From: JBQTIY01 sp052387675
GTDB taxonomy: Bacteria; Planctomycetota; B15-G4
Direction: 5' to 3'
Assembly (NCBI GenBank): GCA_052387675.1
Contig: JBQTIY010000007.1
Coordinates: forward strand, 310,001-374,000
DNA: 64,000 bases
The notes under the pieces were generated by a model. The model did not search any database. It worked only from the letters and a program-made list of their open reading frames with translations, and was not told the DNA's origin. Positions 46,755 to 56,267 of this stretch are shown in pieces. Made by a program: the position numbers and the translations under genes. Position 1 is the first letter of the stretch. Every line of letters begins with the position of its first letter.

Positions 46755-48173
46755 TCACTCCACCCGTCCGACGACTGCGGCCCACTCGGCCGACGCGTCG
46801 CTCTCACCCACGACCGTAGGCTGCAAAACACCACCTCGGTCCGCGCCGATGATCTGACCCTGCGGACTTCTCCACACGGTCCAGCACTGGGACTCAGTGG
46901 CACCAGCGGCGCGACGCACATACCAGCCAGGCACGACGGGCCGCCCCCTTCCCCAAGCTGCTTGCTCCGGCACTCCGGCGTACTCTCGCCACTCACGACG
47001 ATTGCCGACCGCGAGCCGGACCCAAGGCCGTAGTCTCCCGCCCTCTGCTGGCACTACCCTGAGTCCGAGGGACACTGTACCGGTGAGGGAGAACTGCTCG
47101 GTCGGACCGCGGCCTCCCCGCAGTCGGCATTCGTACCACCCCGGCGCCCTGGGGACATCCTCCGACCATCCGGGGCTAACCTGTACCGCCGGTGGAGTTA
47201 GGACCTGCCGAATCATGTCCGACGACTGCCGCTGAATCTCGTGGTCTTGGATGTGGGGATTGAACGACGCACTTCCTACCCCCATCGCCGTCATCCAGGG
47301 CTTGTCGAAATCCCGCAGGTCGCGTGGCCACGAGAACTTCACGTCTATCGGTGGCACCGAGTTCCATATTCTCAATGCCGATACAACGTTCGCGATCGAC
47401 ATCTCGATGAGTTGCAGCGCCACGGCTTGACCCATCGGGATCCAGTTTCGCGACACCGACCGCATCGTAAAGTTCGCCTTGTCTTCTCCCACAGGCCTAG
47501 CCACGGGATACGTCGATCCGTATCTGCTTGCTCCGAACAGCTCCATCTTTGCATCGGGGGCAAGTACTCCCGGCGACTTCTCAAGGCCAAAAGCTAGGCT
47601 GAACCCACCGGAACGCGCGCGAAAGCCGTGCTTAATACTGTTGTACTCGCCTGCCACCTCTTCATTGAGGAAGTCGGCAGCCAACATGCCCCAGAGGTGC
47701 CCGAACCCATCCTTGACGCGGCCCTCGAGCTCTTTGTCCTGATGAGACAGCGCAGCGTGCACGACCCGGGACACACCTTCCCAGCTAAGTTCTGCGAGAG
47801 GGACCTGAGTAATGACATCGCCCACGTGACCTTCTTGAATGCGACCGACCACATCGAGCAGGTCTGGCTGTCGATACTTCATCAGCCACGCCGCCACGCA
47901 GTGAGGGGCCTGAAGTGCGGCACATATCAGGGCAAAGAATGCTTCCAACGCATGGCTATAGGCCGACCGCATGGCAAGAGCAGCCCGACGAGAGTGCTCT
48001 CCCTCGAGATCAGCGGCAAGGCTCTCGGCGATGTACTCGAAATACCCCGGATCTATTCCTTCAAGGAACCGCAGGTTCTCCTGGCGGCCCGCTATTTCCC
48101 AGAAGCATTGAGGGCGGTCACCCACTAGAAACGGGTGGCCATGAACCGTCAGGTCATCCTCTAGAGAGTGCGT
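46755..48173 (-). CDS. AbiV-associated protein with HEPN-like helices and C-terminal PGWY repeats
   Basis: The 472-residue protein starts at an ATG preceded by GGAGG, inside the 3' end of the AbiV gene (20-bp overlap), so the two are translationally coupled. The middle part is helical: MRSAYSHALEAFFALICAAL, then EYNSIKHGFRARSGGF, similar to the YNxxKHG-type motif of HEPN-like families. The C-terminus has two repeats of a PGWY unit (APGWYECRLRGG and VPGWYVRRAAG). No enzyme motif is certain. It is probably the second component of the AbiV module. Confidence 0.65.
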   Translation of the reverse strand, partial: THSLEDDLTVHGHPFLVGDRPQCFWEIAGRQENLRFLEGIDPGYFEYIAESLAADLEGEHSRRAALAMRSAYSHALEAFFALICAALQAPHCVAAWLMKYRQPDLLDVVGRIQEGHVGDVITQVPLAELSWEGVSRVVHAALSHQDKELEGRVKDGFGHLWGMLAADFLNEEVAGEYNSIKHGFRARSGGFSLAFGLEKSPGVLAPDAKMELFGASRYGSTYPVARPVGEDKANFTMRSVSRNWIPMGQAVALQLIEMSIANVVSALRIWNSVPPIDVKFSWPRDLRDFDKPWMTAMGVGSASFNPHIQDHEIQRQSSDMIRQVLTPPAVQVSPGWSEDVPRAPGWYECRLRGGRGPTEQFSLTGTVSLGLRVVPAEGGRLRPWVRLAVGNRREWREYAGVPEQAAWGRGRPVVPGWYVRRAAGATESQCWTVWRSPQGQIIGADRGGVLQPTVVGESDASAEWAAVVGRVE

Positions 48174-48924
48174 CATCAGCGCCTCCGGAAACGTCGGCTG
48201 GCGAGGACCCCTGCTCACTGCATCGACGTCGTTGACCCAGAATCTCTCTAACCATCGCAGCTGCATTTGCATCCATGCCCGACTGCATACTTCGAAGGAC
48301 AACGATTCCTCGCTGCAGGTTGTCGATTGCATCATTTGCCGACCCCTCATCGACCTCCGCCGGCGTAGTGACCGTCACGCCGTCGCCGGCTAGGCTCACG
48401 TACAGGCCTTCGTGCTTCGCGTCCTGCGCTGAGAAATTCGCGGTGTCCTGGATCACTCCACCGATCGGTTCCAGGAACGGCTCGATCTCTGCTTCCATGC
48501 TCTCCCAGTGGGCTCGGAGCTGCGGAACGAGTTGGACCAACGCCTCGAGATCCTCCAGCGCTGGTGACTGTTTCTTGAGGATCGGCATCGCAGGCTCAAG
48601 AAGGCGTTGGAGCAGCGAGTCATCCGACGCCCTCGGTAGCATCCGCAGCAACATGTGTAGGAAGCGCTGCTTCCACTCGTGCTCACGGAACATCGCCCGC
48701 GCGAAGCCCTTCTCGAACCGCAGAGCCCCTACGGACACGTTCCAGAAGTAGAGCGTCTTGCCGAGTTCCTCCTGGCCGAGGATCGCCAAGGAACGAGCTC
48801 TCCCGTGGTAGCCGTTCCGGGAGAGGAGCCGTGCCTGCTTGAGGTAGTCCCAGGCGTTCTTGAAAGAAGCGGTGGTGATCGACCAGGCGATGCTGGTGGT
48901 CAACTCAGGTGAAGCGCTGGTCAT
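48154..48924 (-). CDS. AbiV-family abortive infection protein
   Basis: The 256-residue protein has the AbiV hallmark near the N-terminus: NAWDYLKQARLLSRNGYHGR, then SLAILGQEELGKTLYFW (EELGK at residues 52-56), followed by helices. Near the middle is DAKHEGLYVSLAGDGVTVTT, corresponding to the conserved K..GLYV segment of the family. AbiV of Lactococcus stops phage growth by binding a phage protein and halting translation; relatives are spread through defence islands. It is first in a two-gene operon with the coupled 472-residue protein. Confidence 0.82.
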   Translation of the reverse strand: MTSASPELTTSIAWSITTASFKNAWDYLKQARLLSRNGYHGRARSLAILGQEELGKTLYFWNVSVGALRFEKGFARAMFREHEWKQRFLHMLLRMLPRASDDSLLQRLLEPAMPILKKQSPALEDLEALVQLVPQLRAHWESMEAEIEPFLEPIGGVIQDTANFSAQDAKHEGLYVSLAGDGVTVTTPAEVDEGSANDAIDNLQRGIVVLRSMQSGMDANAAAMVREILGQRRRCSEQGSSPADVSGGADDALSRG

Positions 48925-49874
48925 GGCCGACTCTTAGAGGGCAAAGGGCTTTACTCTAGCGAGGGCTCGTATTTCTACGAAGTCCCTGCTCCTCAACCCG
49001 GCAAAGGCGTTCTCAGTCAGAGTTCGATCATCCCTGCGATGCACGGAAGCAGGCAAGGGGCCAGCAAACCATGCTCGCATTCCAGTCAATCACCAATGCC
49101 AAGGTCCCGACGAGTGGGCACGCGGCTCGAAGCTGCCAATGCTTGTTGGTCCAGTGTTCCTGTGGCTCCTCACATAACCGAGTTAGCTCTTAGAGCGAAC
49201 GGGCCAAGAGGAAGATCAATCTGCCCGTTTCGAGTTCCGGGCCGGTCGGCTCGGCTATCCCTCCGCTACCGCCCCATTGGCAGCGCTGCTGGCGCGTCCG
49301 GTCGCGCTAAGCTCCGCCGCGACATTGCTTGCCCATGCTCGGATTTGGCCTACCCGAGTATTTGTGAGGTACCAGGGGCTCGCCGAAATGCTCGAGTACG
49401 GTGGACCCACCGGCCAGCCAGGCGATAGTAAATGCTCGACTCGCTGGACTCGACCGCTTGCGTCGGACTGTCGCGCGACGACCAAAGGAGTTCGATGGAG
49501 ACACATGCACCTGCCGTCACTCCGCTTGAAGTTAAGAAGGGTAGCCTCTAGTTGATCGGGCAGGGACGCTACGAAAAGGAACGCGCGATGGATGAATGCG
49601 CGTGTTGCGGAACTGCGATGACGGACTCACTACACATCCGCCCACTCGAGTTGATGCCAGGATAGGTCTCGCCCATACACTTGCCAGCTGCGCCAGAACT
49701 CGCAACACTTGGGTTATGACGCGATCGACGCGCCACGGGCTCTCGGCTGTGCAGCGCATTGTCTCCAACCCGCCAGTACTACGCGCTTGGCGTCGATGGT
49801 CACACCGATTCTCAAAGCGCTCCTCTGCCGCCTGCCACGACTGAAACCCATGCCAAAGGCGAAGTGCCTCTATG
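48925..49874. other. 950-bp stretch with no convincing gene
   Basis: Only short frames without ribosome sites or protein-like composition are present on either strand. The stretch separates the AbiV operon from the end of the SIR2 gene. It may hold the AbiV promoter on its left edge and decayed sequence elsewhere. Confidence 0.4.
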
Positions 49875-52800
49875 TCAAGACGGACCTGCGATAGCCAGCA
49901 AACGCTGAAACTTCACCGTCTCTGCAAGCCTCGGCGCCCCGTCGCGAATTCTGTCCAGAGCGGTCCGGAGAGCGAACACCTGTTGTCCGGGGTTGTCGCC
50001 AACCAATGCCACAAGCAGGTCTAGTACTCTGTCGGGAGCGCTCTGGTAAATCGCCTCATCCGCGTGCGCGACACTGAACACGGTGGCCCTGTACTTGTCT
50101 CCTTCGGATCGGACGAACGGAATAATGGCGTCAGCTGCCTCTGGGAAGGCGTCTCCAGTCGCACGAAGCAACTGAACTAGTTTGAATGCCGTCGCTGATG
50201 TCTGTAGTTCCACATCCAGTGGCCAAAGCCCTGCGAAGGCAGGACCCACAACCTGCCGCCAGCGATCTTTCTTTTCGGCCGGTTGTGTCCCCTCCATCTC
50301 CTGCGCCAGCACATGGCCGACACTGGGTAGCACGCCCGCGCCAGCAAGCCGCAGCGCCTGACGTGCTTCCGGGTAGTCCAGCGTGTATGGACGCCCGCAT
50401 TGTCTGGCGATCAGTATTGTCGGAAGCCACCCAGCATACGTCTCCTTGTCCGATGCCGGCACATCCGGTCGCCCGAAGAGTTCCAGGAAAGCTCTCTTTG
50501 TCCTCGAAAAACACGCGGGCGAGCCCAAGTAGGTGGCATACGTCCTCGCTGACCATGCCACCAAGGCTCTTGCCGACGACCACTCGAACACCGGAAGGAG
50601 TACCTCACCGGTCCACTCCGGAGCCAAGTCGTACAACCAACCGACTTCTGCTGCGACTCGGGCAACAGCGAGTTCTCCTGTAGCGCCGGGCGTTGCCAAG
50701 AGTCTTTCGAAACGCGCCTGGACCGGCTGCGGCAGCTCAGTTCCAGCGTGCGCTTTTCGAATGCGCGACAGCAAGGCTTGAGCCAGCCGGCCCGGAACCG
50801 AATTAAGGGTTGCAGTGAAGACATCTCGGCTCCCCACGACTGGCACATCCTCGCCGCGACAGGCATAGATGCGATCCCATACGGCGAAGAAATCGTCCTC
50901 TGGCAAGATGTTCCCGCCACGGTCGTGCCAGAAGGCCAGGTCACCAGCTAGGTCGCGTAGCTTGTTGTCTGGCCACGCAAGCACACATCTCGCCACTCTT
51001 TGCACACGATCAGACTCTCCGTGACTACCGTCTGACCAAAGGAACTCCTTCCAATGCTTGCTCGGCACCTCTCTCTGGATGCCCAGCGCCTCAAGTCCGC
51101 GCAGCGCCTTGTCCGGATCTGCTCGACACAGTGCTGCCCAGCTGGGCTGGTCACCAAAGCGATCACCTGAGTCCCTACGCTCAGCGGTCTCCACCAAGGC
51201 CTCGTCTTGTACATCCTTAAACCACGCTTCGCTTACTTCGGAGGAGCGCATGACCTCATGCCATACGTGAAACCCCGCACGCTCCGGCGATCGCTGGCCC
51301 CAGTTCGGATACCGCTCCTGAATCTCGCCAAGCAGACGACGCGACTCCTCTGTTAGTTCACAGCCGTGCAGTATCAACTGACCAAGTGCGTCGTATCGGC
51401 ACCGGTCAATCATCTCTGAGTCCACCATCCGAATCGATGTTGGGGGGCCATCACGAAGCCGAGCTTCAAGTTGTTCCCGTGTAGCAGCCGGAAACTCTGA
51501 CCATCGCGTGTGGAGCAGCCGGGCAACTTCCACGGTCGAAGACGTCAGGAACAGCTCAGCCTGCGGCATCTCAAGCAGCGTCGCGGCCGCAGTCACTCCG
51601 GGAGTTGCTGAGGAAGAGCAGGCGAACAGTGCCAGCCGGCGCACGAGGCGGTAATTGCTCCTGGACCAGTTGCCTATGCGCTGGATGGCTGCAGCCGGGT
51701 CCTTAGCACTCAGTCGCAGCCACAGGTCGGCCATGACGCGCGTAATGCTGAGGAATCCGGATTGATGACTGTTCTGGGCGTGGTTAGCCACTGACGGCAC
51801 CTGCATGTCTGACATGCTCCACTGGCTTCCACCCTCCACACCCACGTCTGTCGCATCGGCCAGCGCGGCGTCAAGCGCAGCGCCCAACCGGTCAATCAAG
51901 TCCGCATCCACCACTGACGTAGCATCGGCTGGCCATGCCTCCAAGACCTCCTCCGGAGTGACGCCATCTGCAGCTTCGTACTCGATCGACATCAGATCGC
52001 GGGGATGCCTTAGATCGCGTGGTTCGCTTTCGTGTAAGACGATTCTCTTGCTCACGCGCAGCTTTGGCCGTAAGGCGTCGACCAACTTCTCCATTATCTC
52101 TGGGCAATGGTCCCCGGACGACACTCTCGGTTTGATCTCAAACCAGGCATAGTGAGCCAACCCGATCGGCGTGGTCTCACAATGCCGGATAATGAGCCGC
52201 CACGACTTAGCCAACACCGCCGGCAAGTCACGCTCTCGTCGTTGCAAGGCATTACCAAGAAGGCGAGCTGTCTCCTGGCGTAGCATGCCAATTCCGGCAA
52301 CTACATCACTCACCGCGTCAACGTCCACGAACCTACGCTCGATCCACGATGCGAGGCGCGGGTCATCGAGGCCAATCGCCTGCCACTTGGCAAGGAGCGG
52401 CAGCCATGCCAGCGATGGATTCATGTCTGCCAGCGAATCCGCGCATTCAGGCGCACCTAAGAAAAACTTCGCCTGTTCGCGTTCGAAGTCGTCGGTATGG
52501 TCCGGCGGCTTTCCAAGGACTGCTCGAAGCCGCTCCCGCCCATATGCCACGGGCCTTTCGGAGAGATTTGCCCACTCCGCGAGGGACGCGTACAACTCGT
52601 CATGGCTGGCGAACTCGATTGGCTGGATCCCCTTCGCCCGCCAGATGGCGGACGAGTTTCCTCTTGCCGCATCAATCGCGAAGATACGCTTGAGATCGCG
52701 GAACCGGTTCCGGTCGGCGTCCAGCGTCTCCAGAAGTAGCCTCAGGGCTGCGTCCTCGGCACCATAGCCGACGAGCACCAGCGTGTCGAGCCGCATGCGA

Positions 52801-53420
52801 TCCTCGACGTACCTTGAAGCCCAGCCATCTCGGAGGTAGGCATCACCGAAGTCCGCGCTCGTGAGGACCAAGTCCGTCAGCTCCAGATGTAACGCCGGAT
52901 ACCCCAGCCGACCATGTAGGTGGAGGACGCCGTGGTCCCGATCACTTCCTGGCTTCGGGAGCGCCTTCGTTGCATGGCTCGGAACAAGAGCGAGCCCAGC
53001 GTTAATTGCGGCGCGTTCAAAGAGGGTGTCGAAATTGGTCGTCAACAGCCTCGGCTGGCCCTCCAGATTCCTGGATAGGCGCAAGAGCGTTACATGGTCT
53101 GGCAGTGAGGCGCCGCCGTCGGCTGCCAGAAGCGCTGCCACGGCTTCTCGGACGCGCGATACTGCTCTCGGAACATGCGTCCGCTTCTCAAGGGATCGAA
53201 GGACGCGGTCATACTCACGCCGATCGAACGCCGTGGCCTCCGCAGGATCATTACGGGGCGACTCCCCCATCCTGGTGTAGACCATCTCGGTGAGTTCGTC
53301 GAACAGCGGCAAGCCAGCGCGCTTAGATACTCCAGCCCCACAGAGGAAGACGACCTCACCTGACAAGACGGCTCTTATCAGGTCGTCCGGAATGTCCGTG
53401 GCCGAAGGAAAGAATCTCAT
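49875..53420 (-). CDS. SIR2-family antiphage protein (defence-associated sirtuin type)
   Basis: The 1181-residue protein has an N-terminal SIR2 domain (about 10-290): VVFLCGAGVSKRAGLPLF (NAD-binding), LLTTNFDTLFERA (Asn129), VLHLHGRLGYPA (His169) and LVLVGYGAEDAALRLLLETL. In defence-associated sirtuins these residues make an NADase. The remaining about 890 residues are mostly helical with no named domain and probably sense the phage, as in DSR1/DSR2-type proteins of similar size. On phage detection such proteins drain NAD and stop growth. The gene is alone on the minus strand next to the AbiV pair. Catalytic residues appear intact. Confidence 0.85.
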   Translation of the reverse strand: MRFFPSATDIPDDLIRAVLSGEVVFLCGAGVSKRAGLPLFDELTEMVYTRMGESPRNDPAEATAFDRREYDRVLRSLEKRTHVPRAVSRVREAVAALLAADGGASLPDHVTLLRLSRNLEGQPRLLTTNFDTLFERAAINAGLALVPSHATKALPKPGSDRDHGVLHLHGRLGYPALHLELTDLVLTSADFGDAYLRDGWASRYVEDRMRLDTLVLVGYGAEDAALRLLLETLDADRNRFRDLKRIFAIDAARGNSSAIWRAKGIQPIEFASHDELYASLAEWANLSERPVAYGRERLRAVLGKPPDHTDDFEREQAKFFLGAPECADSLADMNPSLAWLPLLAKWQAIGLDDPRLASWIERRFVDVDAVSDVVAGIGMLRQETARLLGNALQRRERDLPAVLAKSWRLIIRHCETTPIGLAHYAWFEIKPRVSSGDHCPEIMEKLVDALRPKLRVSKRIVLHESEPRDLRHPRDLMSIEYEAADGVTPEEVLEAWPADATSVVDADLIDRLGAALDAALADATDVGVEGGSQWSMSDMQVPSVANHAQNSHQSGFLSITRVMADLWLRLSAKDPAAAIQRIGNWSRSNYRLVRRLALFACSSSATPGVTAAATLLEMPQAELFLTSSTVEVARLLHTRWSEFPAATREQLEARLRDGPPTSIRMVDSEMIDRCRYDALGQLILHGCELTEESRRLLGEIQERYPNWGQRSPERAGFHVWHEVMRSSEVSEAWFKDVQDEALVETAERRDSGDRFGDQPSWAALCRADPDKALRGLEALGIQREVPSKHWKEFLWSDGSHGESDRVQRVARCVLAWPDNKLRDLAGDLAFWHDRGGNILPEDDFFAVWDRIYACRGEDVPVVGSRDVFTATLNSVPGRLAQALLSRIRKAHAGTELPQPVQARFERLLATPGATGELAVARVAAEVGWLYDLAPEWTGEVLLPVFEWSSARALVAWSARTYATYLGSPACFSRTKRAFLELFGRPDVPASDKETYAGWLPTILIARQCGRPYTLDYPEARQALRLAGAGVLPSVGHVLAQEMEGTQPAEKKDRWRQVVGPAFAGLWPLDVELQTSATAFKLVQLLRATGDAFPEAADAIIPFVRSEGDKYRATVFSVAHADEAIYQSAPDRVLDLLVALVGDNPGQQVFALRTALDRIRDGAPRLAETVKFQRLLAIAGPS

Positions 53421-54024
53421 GAACTACGCAGTGTCTCAAATCGTCATTAAATCGACTGCGGACGACTAGGATACCCATGCGCAACCGCAGGCGGTTTCTG
53501 AGCGTGTAAGAGGTGCCGCCGGCCCGTCTCGCAGGAGCCCACGGTTGAGGACTGCACGCCTGGGCCAGCTTCCGGAGTCGGCCGCTACTCGTTCGAAGAC
53601 TTCGACGCTATGGGTGATATCCCTCTGTGCTATCCACCGTGTGCGGCTCCGGCATCCCCCCTCCTGAACAGCTCACTTTGGGTGGCGGTCTGCGCTACTT
53701 CACCAACGCAGGTCAGACTTTGCGTGCTGCGGAATCGGCACTATTGCTGAGCAACGCCGTCTGCGACCCGTTCATCTATTCGCACGGCACGACGATCACC
53801 GACTACACGACCCATATGTTGGCGCCGATTTCCTTCGCAGGCACACGCAGTCCCAAAAACTCCGGTGACACCTGAGTGAGCGATACCGGTGTCTTGGAGG
53901 CCGCGCCTGGCTGATGGAGTCCAGCTCCAGGTGACGCTGCGATGACAGGCTCGATCAGCGTGCCGAAATAAAAATGTGGCCGGGGCGGCGCACCACGGCG
54001 ACCGGGTTCCCCGGGCCCTTCGGC

Positions 54025-54225
54025 GGGCGCGACGAGCGACACCTGCACGAAGCCAAAGAAGTCGTCGGGGTGCGATAGGCGAAGACGTTCCGTCCCAGCG
54101 CCTAGTAGGCCCCGTGGATCTCGCCTTCGACCGCATCGCCGGCGGCCTAGTCGTAATCGAACCGGATATCCGCGGGAAGCGCGTCGCAGGAGTGGGCCAC
54201 GAGCAGGAGCGCGAGCAGCAGAGGC
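54025..54225 (-). pseudogene. Decayed 5' fragment of the 38486-39487 lipoprotein gene
   Basis: The DNA aligns with the stretch about 39268-39450, which codes for the signal-peptide end and first domain of the lipoprotein. Shared pieces include GACACCTGCACGAA and CCGTGGATCTC, with many base changes, indels and stop codons. The rest of the gene is absent. Confidence 0.6.
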
Positions 54226-54364
54226 TTCGGTTCTTGTCGATCAGGTGGTACGGGGGGCACTCCCGAGTCGGCGACCTGGCCGCGACACCCCGTTATGAAC
54301 CCGCGACCGGCGAATTCGTAAGTCCCTACCAGGACTTCGTCCAGCGAAATTCATCTCAAGAAGG

Positions 54365-54409
54365 TGGTAGCGGGGGCAGGATTTGAACCTGCGACCTTCG
54401 GGTTATGAG
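54365..54409 (-). repeat. tRNA-fMet 3'-half copy (attachment-site-like)
   Basis: The 45 bp match 57807-57851, the 3' half of the tRNA-fMet gene from the anticodon to CCA, with three differences. Two of the differences are on opposite sides of the T stem and keep pairing (G-C changed to A-T), so this half came from a working tRNA gene. The expected 5' half is absent; unrelated DNA follows. Match ends near the anticodon loop, a common integrase crossover point. Confidence 0.75.
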
Positions 54410-54739
54410 GCGCCTACCTACCGAATTCCGTAACTACCAGCGGCGGAACGAGTTGGAACTGAACTTGATACGCCGCAAGAGGTTAGGCACGGAGCGCGGT
54501 GCTGTCAACGCTCGCCATGTTCGCCAAGTTCGCCGTTCCGTCAGCACGTTTTCAGCACAGCGCGTCAGCCTCGAGCGCGCGCTCGGTGGGTGGCCGAGTC
54601 GACTCCTCCAGCAGTCCGGAGACCCCTCGCTTCCGGCGGAGCGCCACTCGTCGCACCTGACGCTGCAGCCGGATTCTAGGGCGATCGTCGTGCCCTCACG
54701 GGGCTCCGGGGTTCCGCGCCGTGTCGCGGAGCTGTGGGC

Positions 54740-55096
54740 TCACTGGACGAACACGAGCAGCACTCCCGTGGGATCCCAGACGTGCAGGACGAGCGAGTCA
54801 TCGACGGCCTCGGGCTCCTTGACGCGACTCCCACGGAACTCGCCGCTCTCCACGAGAGCCTTCGCGTGCTGATGCCACGCTTGGACATCGTCCACGCCGA
54901 TGACCACCATGAAGTTGTTGGCCCAGTCCTTCACGTAGTAGTCCTGCAGCCGGAACCGATGGCCGTTGAGCTCGAAATCCGCGGTATCGCCCCAGCCAGG
55001 CGTCATCGTGAATCCGAGGGCCGTGTAGAAGCGCTTCGACAGTTCGAAGTCCTTCGCCGGCATGTAGACCTTGAAGTCCCTGATCGTGAGCGTCAT
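54740..55096 (-). CDS. VOC/glyoxalase-superfamily protein
   Basis: The 118-residue protein has the paired beta-alpha-beta-beta-beta units of the VOC fold: RDFKVYMPAKDFELSKRFYT, ALGFTMTPGW, ELNGHRFRLQDYYVKDW, and LVLHVWDPTGVLLVFVQ. Members include glyoxalases, dioxygenases and antibiotic-binding proteins. The metal-ligand pattern is incomplete, so a binding protein is possible. It is 32 bp downstream of the 345-residue gene on the same strand and may be co-transcribed with it. Confidence 0.82.
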   Translation of the reverse strand: MTLTIRDFKVYMPAKDFELSKRFYTALGFTMTPGWGDTADFELNGHRFRLQDYYVKDWANNFMVVIGVDDVQAWHQHAKALVESGEFRGSRVKEPEAVDDSLVLHVWDPTGVLLVFVQ

Positions 55097-55128
55097 GTCG
55101 TTGTCCTCGCGAGACGTTCGGCGATGTA

Positions 55129-56166
55129 TCAGCGCATCGCGAGTGCGCGGAAAGCGTCTTCGACTTCCTTCAATGAGGGCGCGCCATTAGGATACGTGCG
55201 GCACGCGCTCGCGGCCCCCGTCGAAGGCGTCGTGCCGAACAAGTCGCGTCCCCGGACGAGTACCGTTGGTGAGGGCCAGCGCCGACGCGGATCGTCCTCG
55301 GAGAGCGACTCCTGATTGACGAATCGCACAGTGGCGTTGAGTTCCAATGCCGCCACCGCCGCTTCGACGGCGTCATGCGTCGCCTGCGCATTCGGGCAGT
55401 CTTCGACTCTCAGCACCTCGATCGTCATGGCAGCGCCAGCATCCATCGCGTCGTCCGCCATGTCTCGCATCGCCTCGTAGAGGTCGCCGCGTTGAGGCGG
55501 CGTGTCCGGGGAGTCCCGCCAGTAGGTCGAGATCTCACCGTCCTGCCGCCCGCAATGCCGGATCCAGTGTGTCGGCATCGGAGGCCCGGCGTCCGCCTGC
55601 CAGACCACACCGGGCGCGTAGAGCATGTAGAGGTCCCACTGCGGTCCTTCGTTCTTGGCCCGTTCGTCGAAGACTTCGGCGAGTGGATCATCGTCCGACA
55701 TCGACTGTCGTGCCCGCTGCATGAAGCCGGAGAACGTTCGGCGCGCGTACTCCCAGCCGAGGCTCTGGCGGCCGTCGTAGAACTGCTCGGTACGTTCGGG
55801 AGGAAAGATCGCCGCGGATCCCCGAGCGGCTTGCTCGTTGTCGGAGGAGAGCATGGGGATCCAGACGATGAATGCGGGCATCCGGTCGAGCGGGAATCGG
55901 TCGGTGAGCTCCTGCTTGACCACTTCCGCGCCAAGGACGCACTCGCTGCAGGTAGGCGAAACCAAGGCGACTGCTCGCCACTGGTCGCTCCCGGCATTGA
56001 AAGCATTCCGAAGGGGCGACAAGTCGTCCGTCATCACGGTGAGTGGTCCTGATGTGCCTGAGGATGCGGAAGCCTCCGGAGCACAGCACGGCTCTACCGA
56101 CGAGCAACTTGGAACTGTGAGTGCAAGTAGTCCGCATCCTGCAAGCGCCACTGAACTGGCCTTCAT
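55129..56166 (-). CDS. Exported protein with two thioredoxin-like domains, MerR-linked
   Basis: The 345-residue protein starts MKASSVALAGCGLLALTVPS, an export/lipoprotein-type signal followed by Cys. The first domain has a redox-type CSEC motif (Cys73 and Cys76 in SPTCSECVLGAE). The second domain near the C-terminus has VLRVEDCPNAQATHDAVEAA and PSPTVLVRGRDLFG, as in small thioredoxin-like proteins found in metal-resistance operons. N-terminal Cys pair (PCC) may bind metal. The gene lies 101 bp downstream of merR with a dyad between them, so it is probably induced by that regulator. Function inferred only. Confidence 0.6.
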   Translation of the reverse strand: MKASSVALAGCGLLALTVPSCSSVEPCCAPEASASSGTSGPLTVMTDDLSPLRNAFNAGSDQWRAVALVSPTCSECVLGAEVVKQELTDRFPLDRMPAFIVWIPMLSSDNEQAARGSAAIFPPERTEQFYDGRQSLGWEYARRTFSGFMQRARQSMSDDDPLAEVFDERAKNEGPQWDLYMLYAPGVVWQADAGPPMPTHWIRHCGRQDGEISTYWRDSPDTPPQRGDLYEAMRDMADDAMDAGAAMTIEVLRVEDCPNAQATHDAVEAAVAALELNATVRFVNQESLSEDDPRRRWPSPTVLVRGRDLFGTTPSTGAASACRTYPNGAPSLKEVEDAFRALAMR

Positions 56167-56237
56167 GGATCGATCTCCAAAGAGGTGGCCCGGTTCGCGC
56201 GACATCGACGCTCGAACCGATCGGCGGACTCTACGGC

Positions 56238-56266
56238 CTTGCACCCGGCTTCAACGTTGGGGCAAG
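56238..56266 (-). promoter_or_regulatory. Dyad between merR and thioredoxin-like gene
   Basis: CTTGCACCC (from 56238) and GGGGCAAG (to 56266) form an inverted repeat around a short spacer. It lies just past the merR stop and upstream of the 345-residue gene. A MerR-type operator within a promoter is the likely role; a -35-like TTGAAC is next to it. Confidence 0.45.
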
Positions 56267-56267
56267 T

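Larger units (their letters stand above)
46298..54409. mobile_element. Candidate 8.1-kb insertion carrying AbiV and SIR2 genes
   Basis: Bounded by the tRNA-fMet 3'-end copies at 46298 and 54365. It contains the AbiV pair, a 950-bp gene-free stretch, the SIR2 gene and a decayed lipoprotein fragment, all on the minus strand. No recombinase gene is present. The borders rest on short repeats only, so the unit could be a composite of several events. Confidence 0.4.
53421..54739. other. Non-coding stretch with gene and tRNA relics
   Basis: About 1.3 kb with no intact gene. It contains a decayed fragment of a lipoprotein gene (54025-54225) and a 45-bp copy of the tRNA-fMet 3' half (54365-54409). 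This looks like a scar at the border of two inserted segments. Confidence 0.5.

Noticed and set aside
46132..46785. 217-codon minus-strand frame over the right 49-bp repeat
   Set aside because: No ribosome site, poor composition and it runs across the insertion border.
53627..53875. 82-codon plus-strand frame near the SIR2 gene
   Set aside because: No ribosome site, no recognisable motif, and it lies within a decayed border region.
54243..54260. Further tRNA-end copy (TGGTACGGGGGGC)
   Set aside because: Resembles TGGTAGCGGGGGC with a shift in the G run but has too few matching bases on either side to count as a border.
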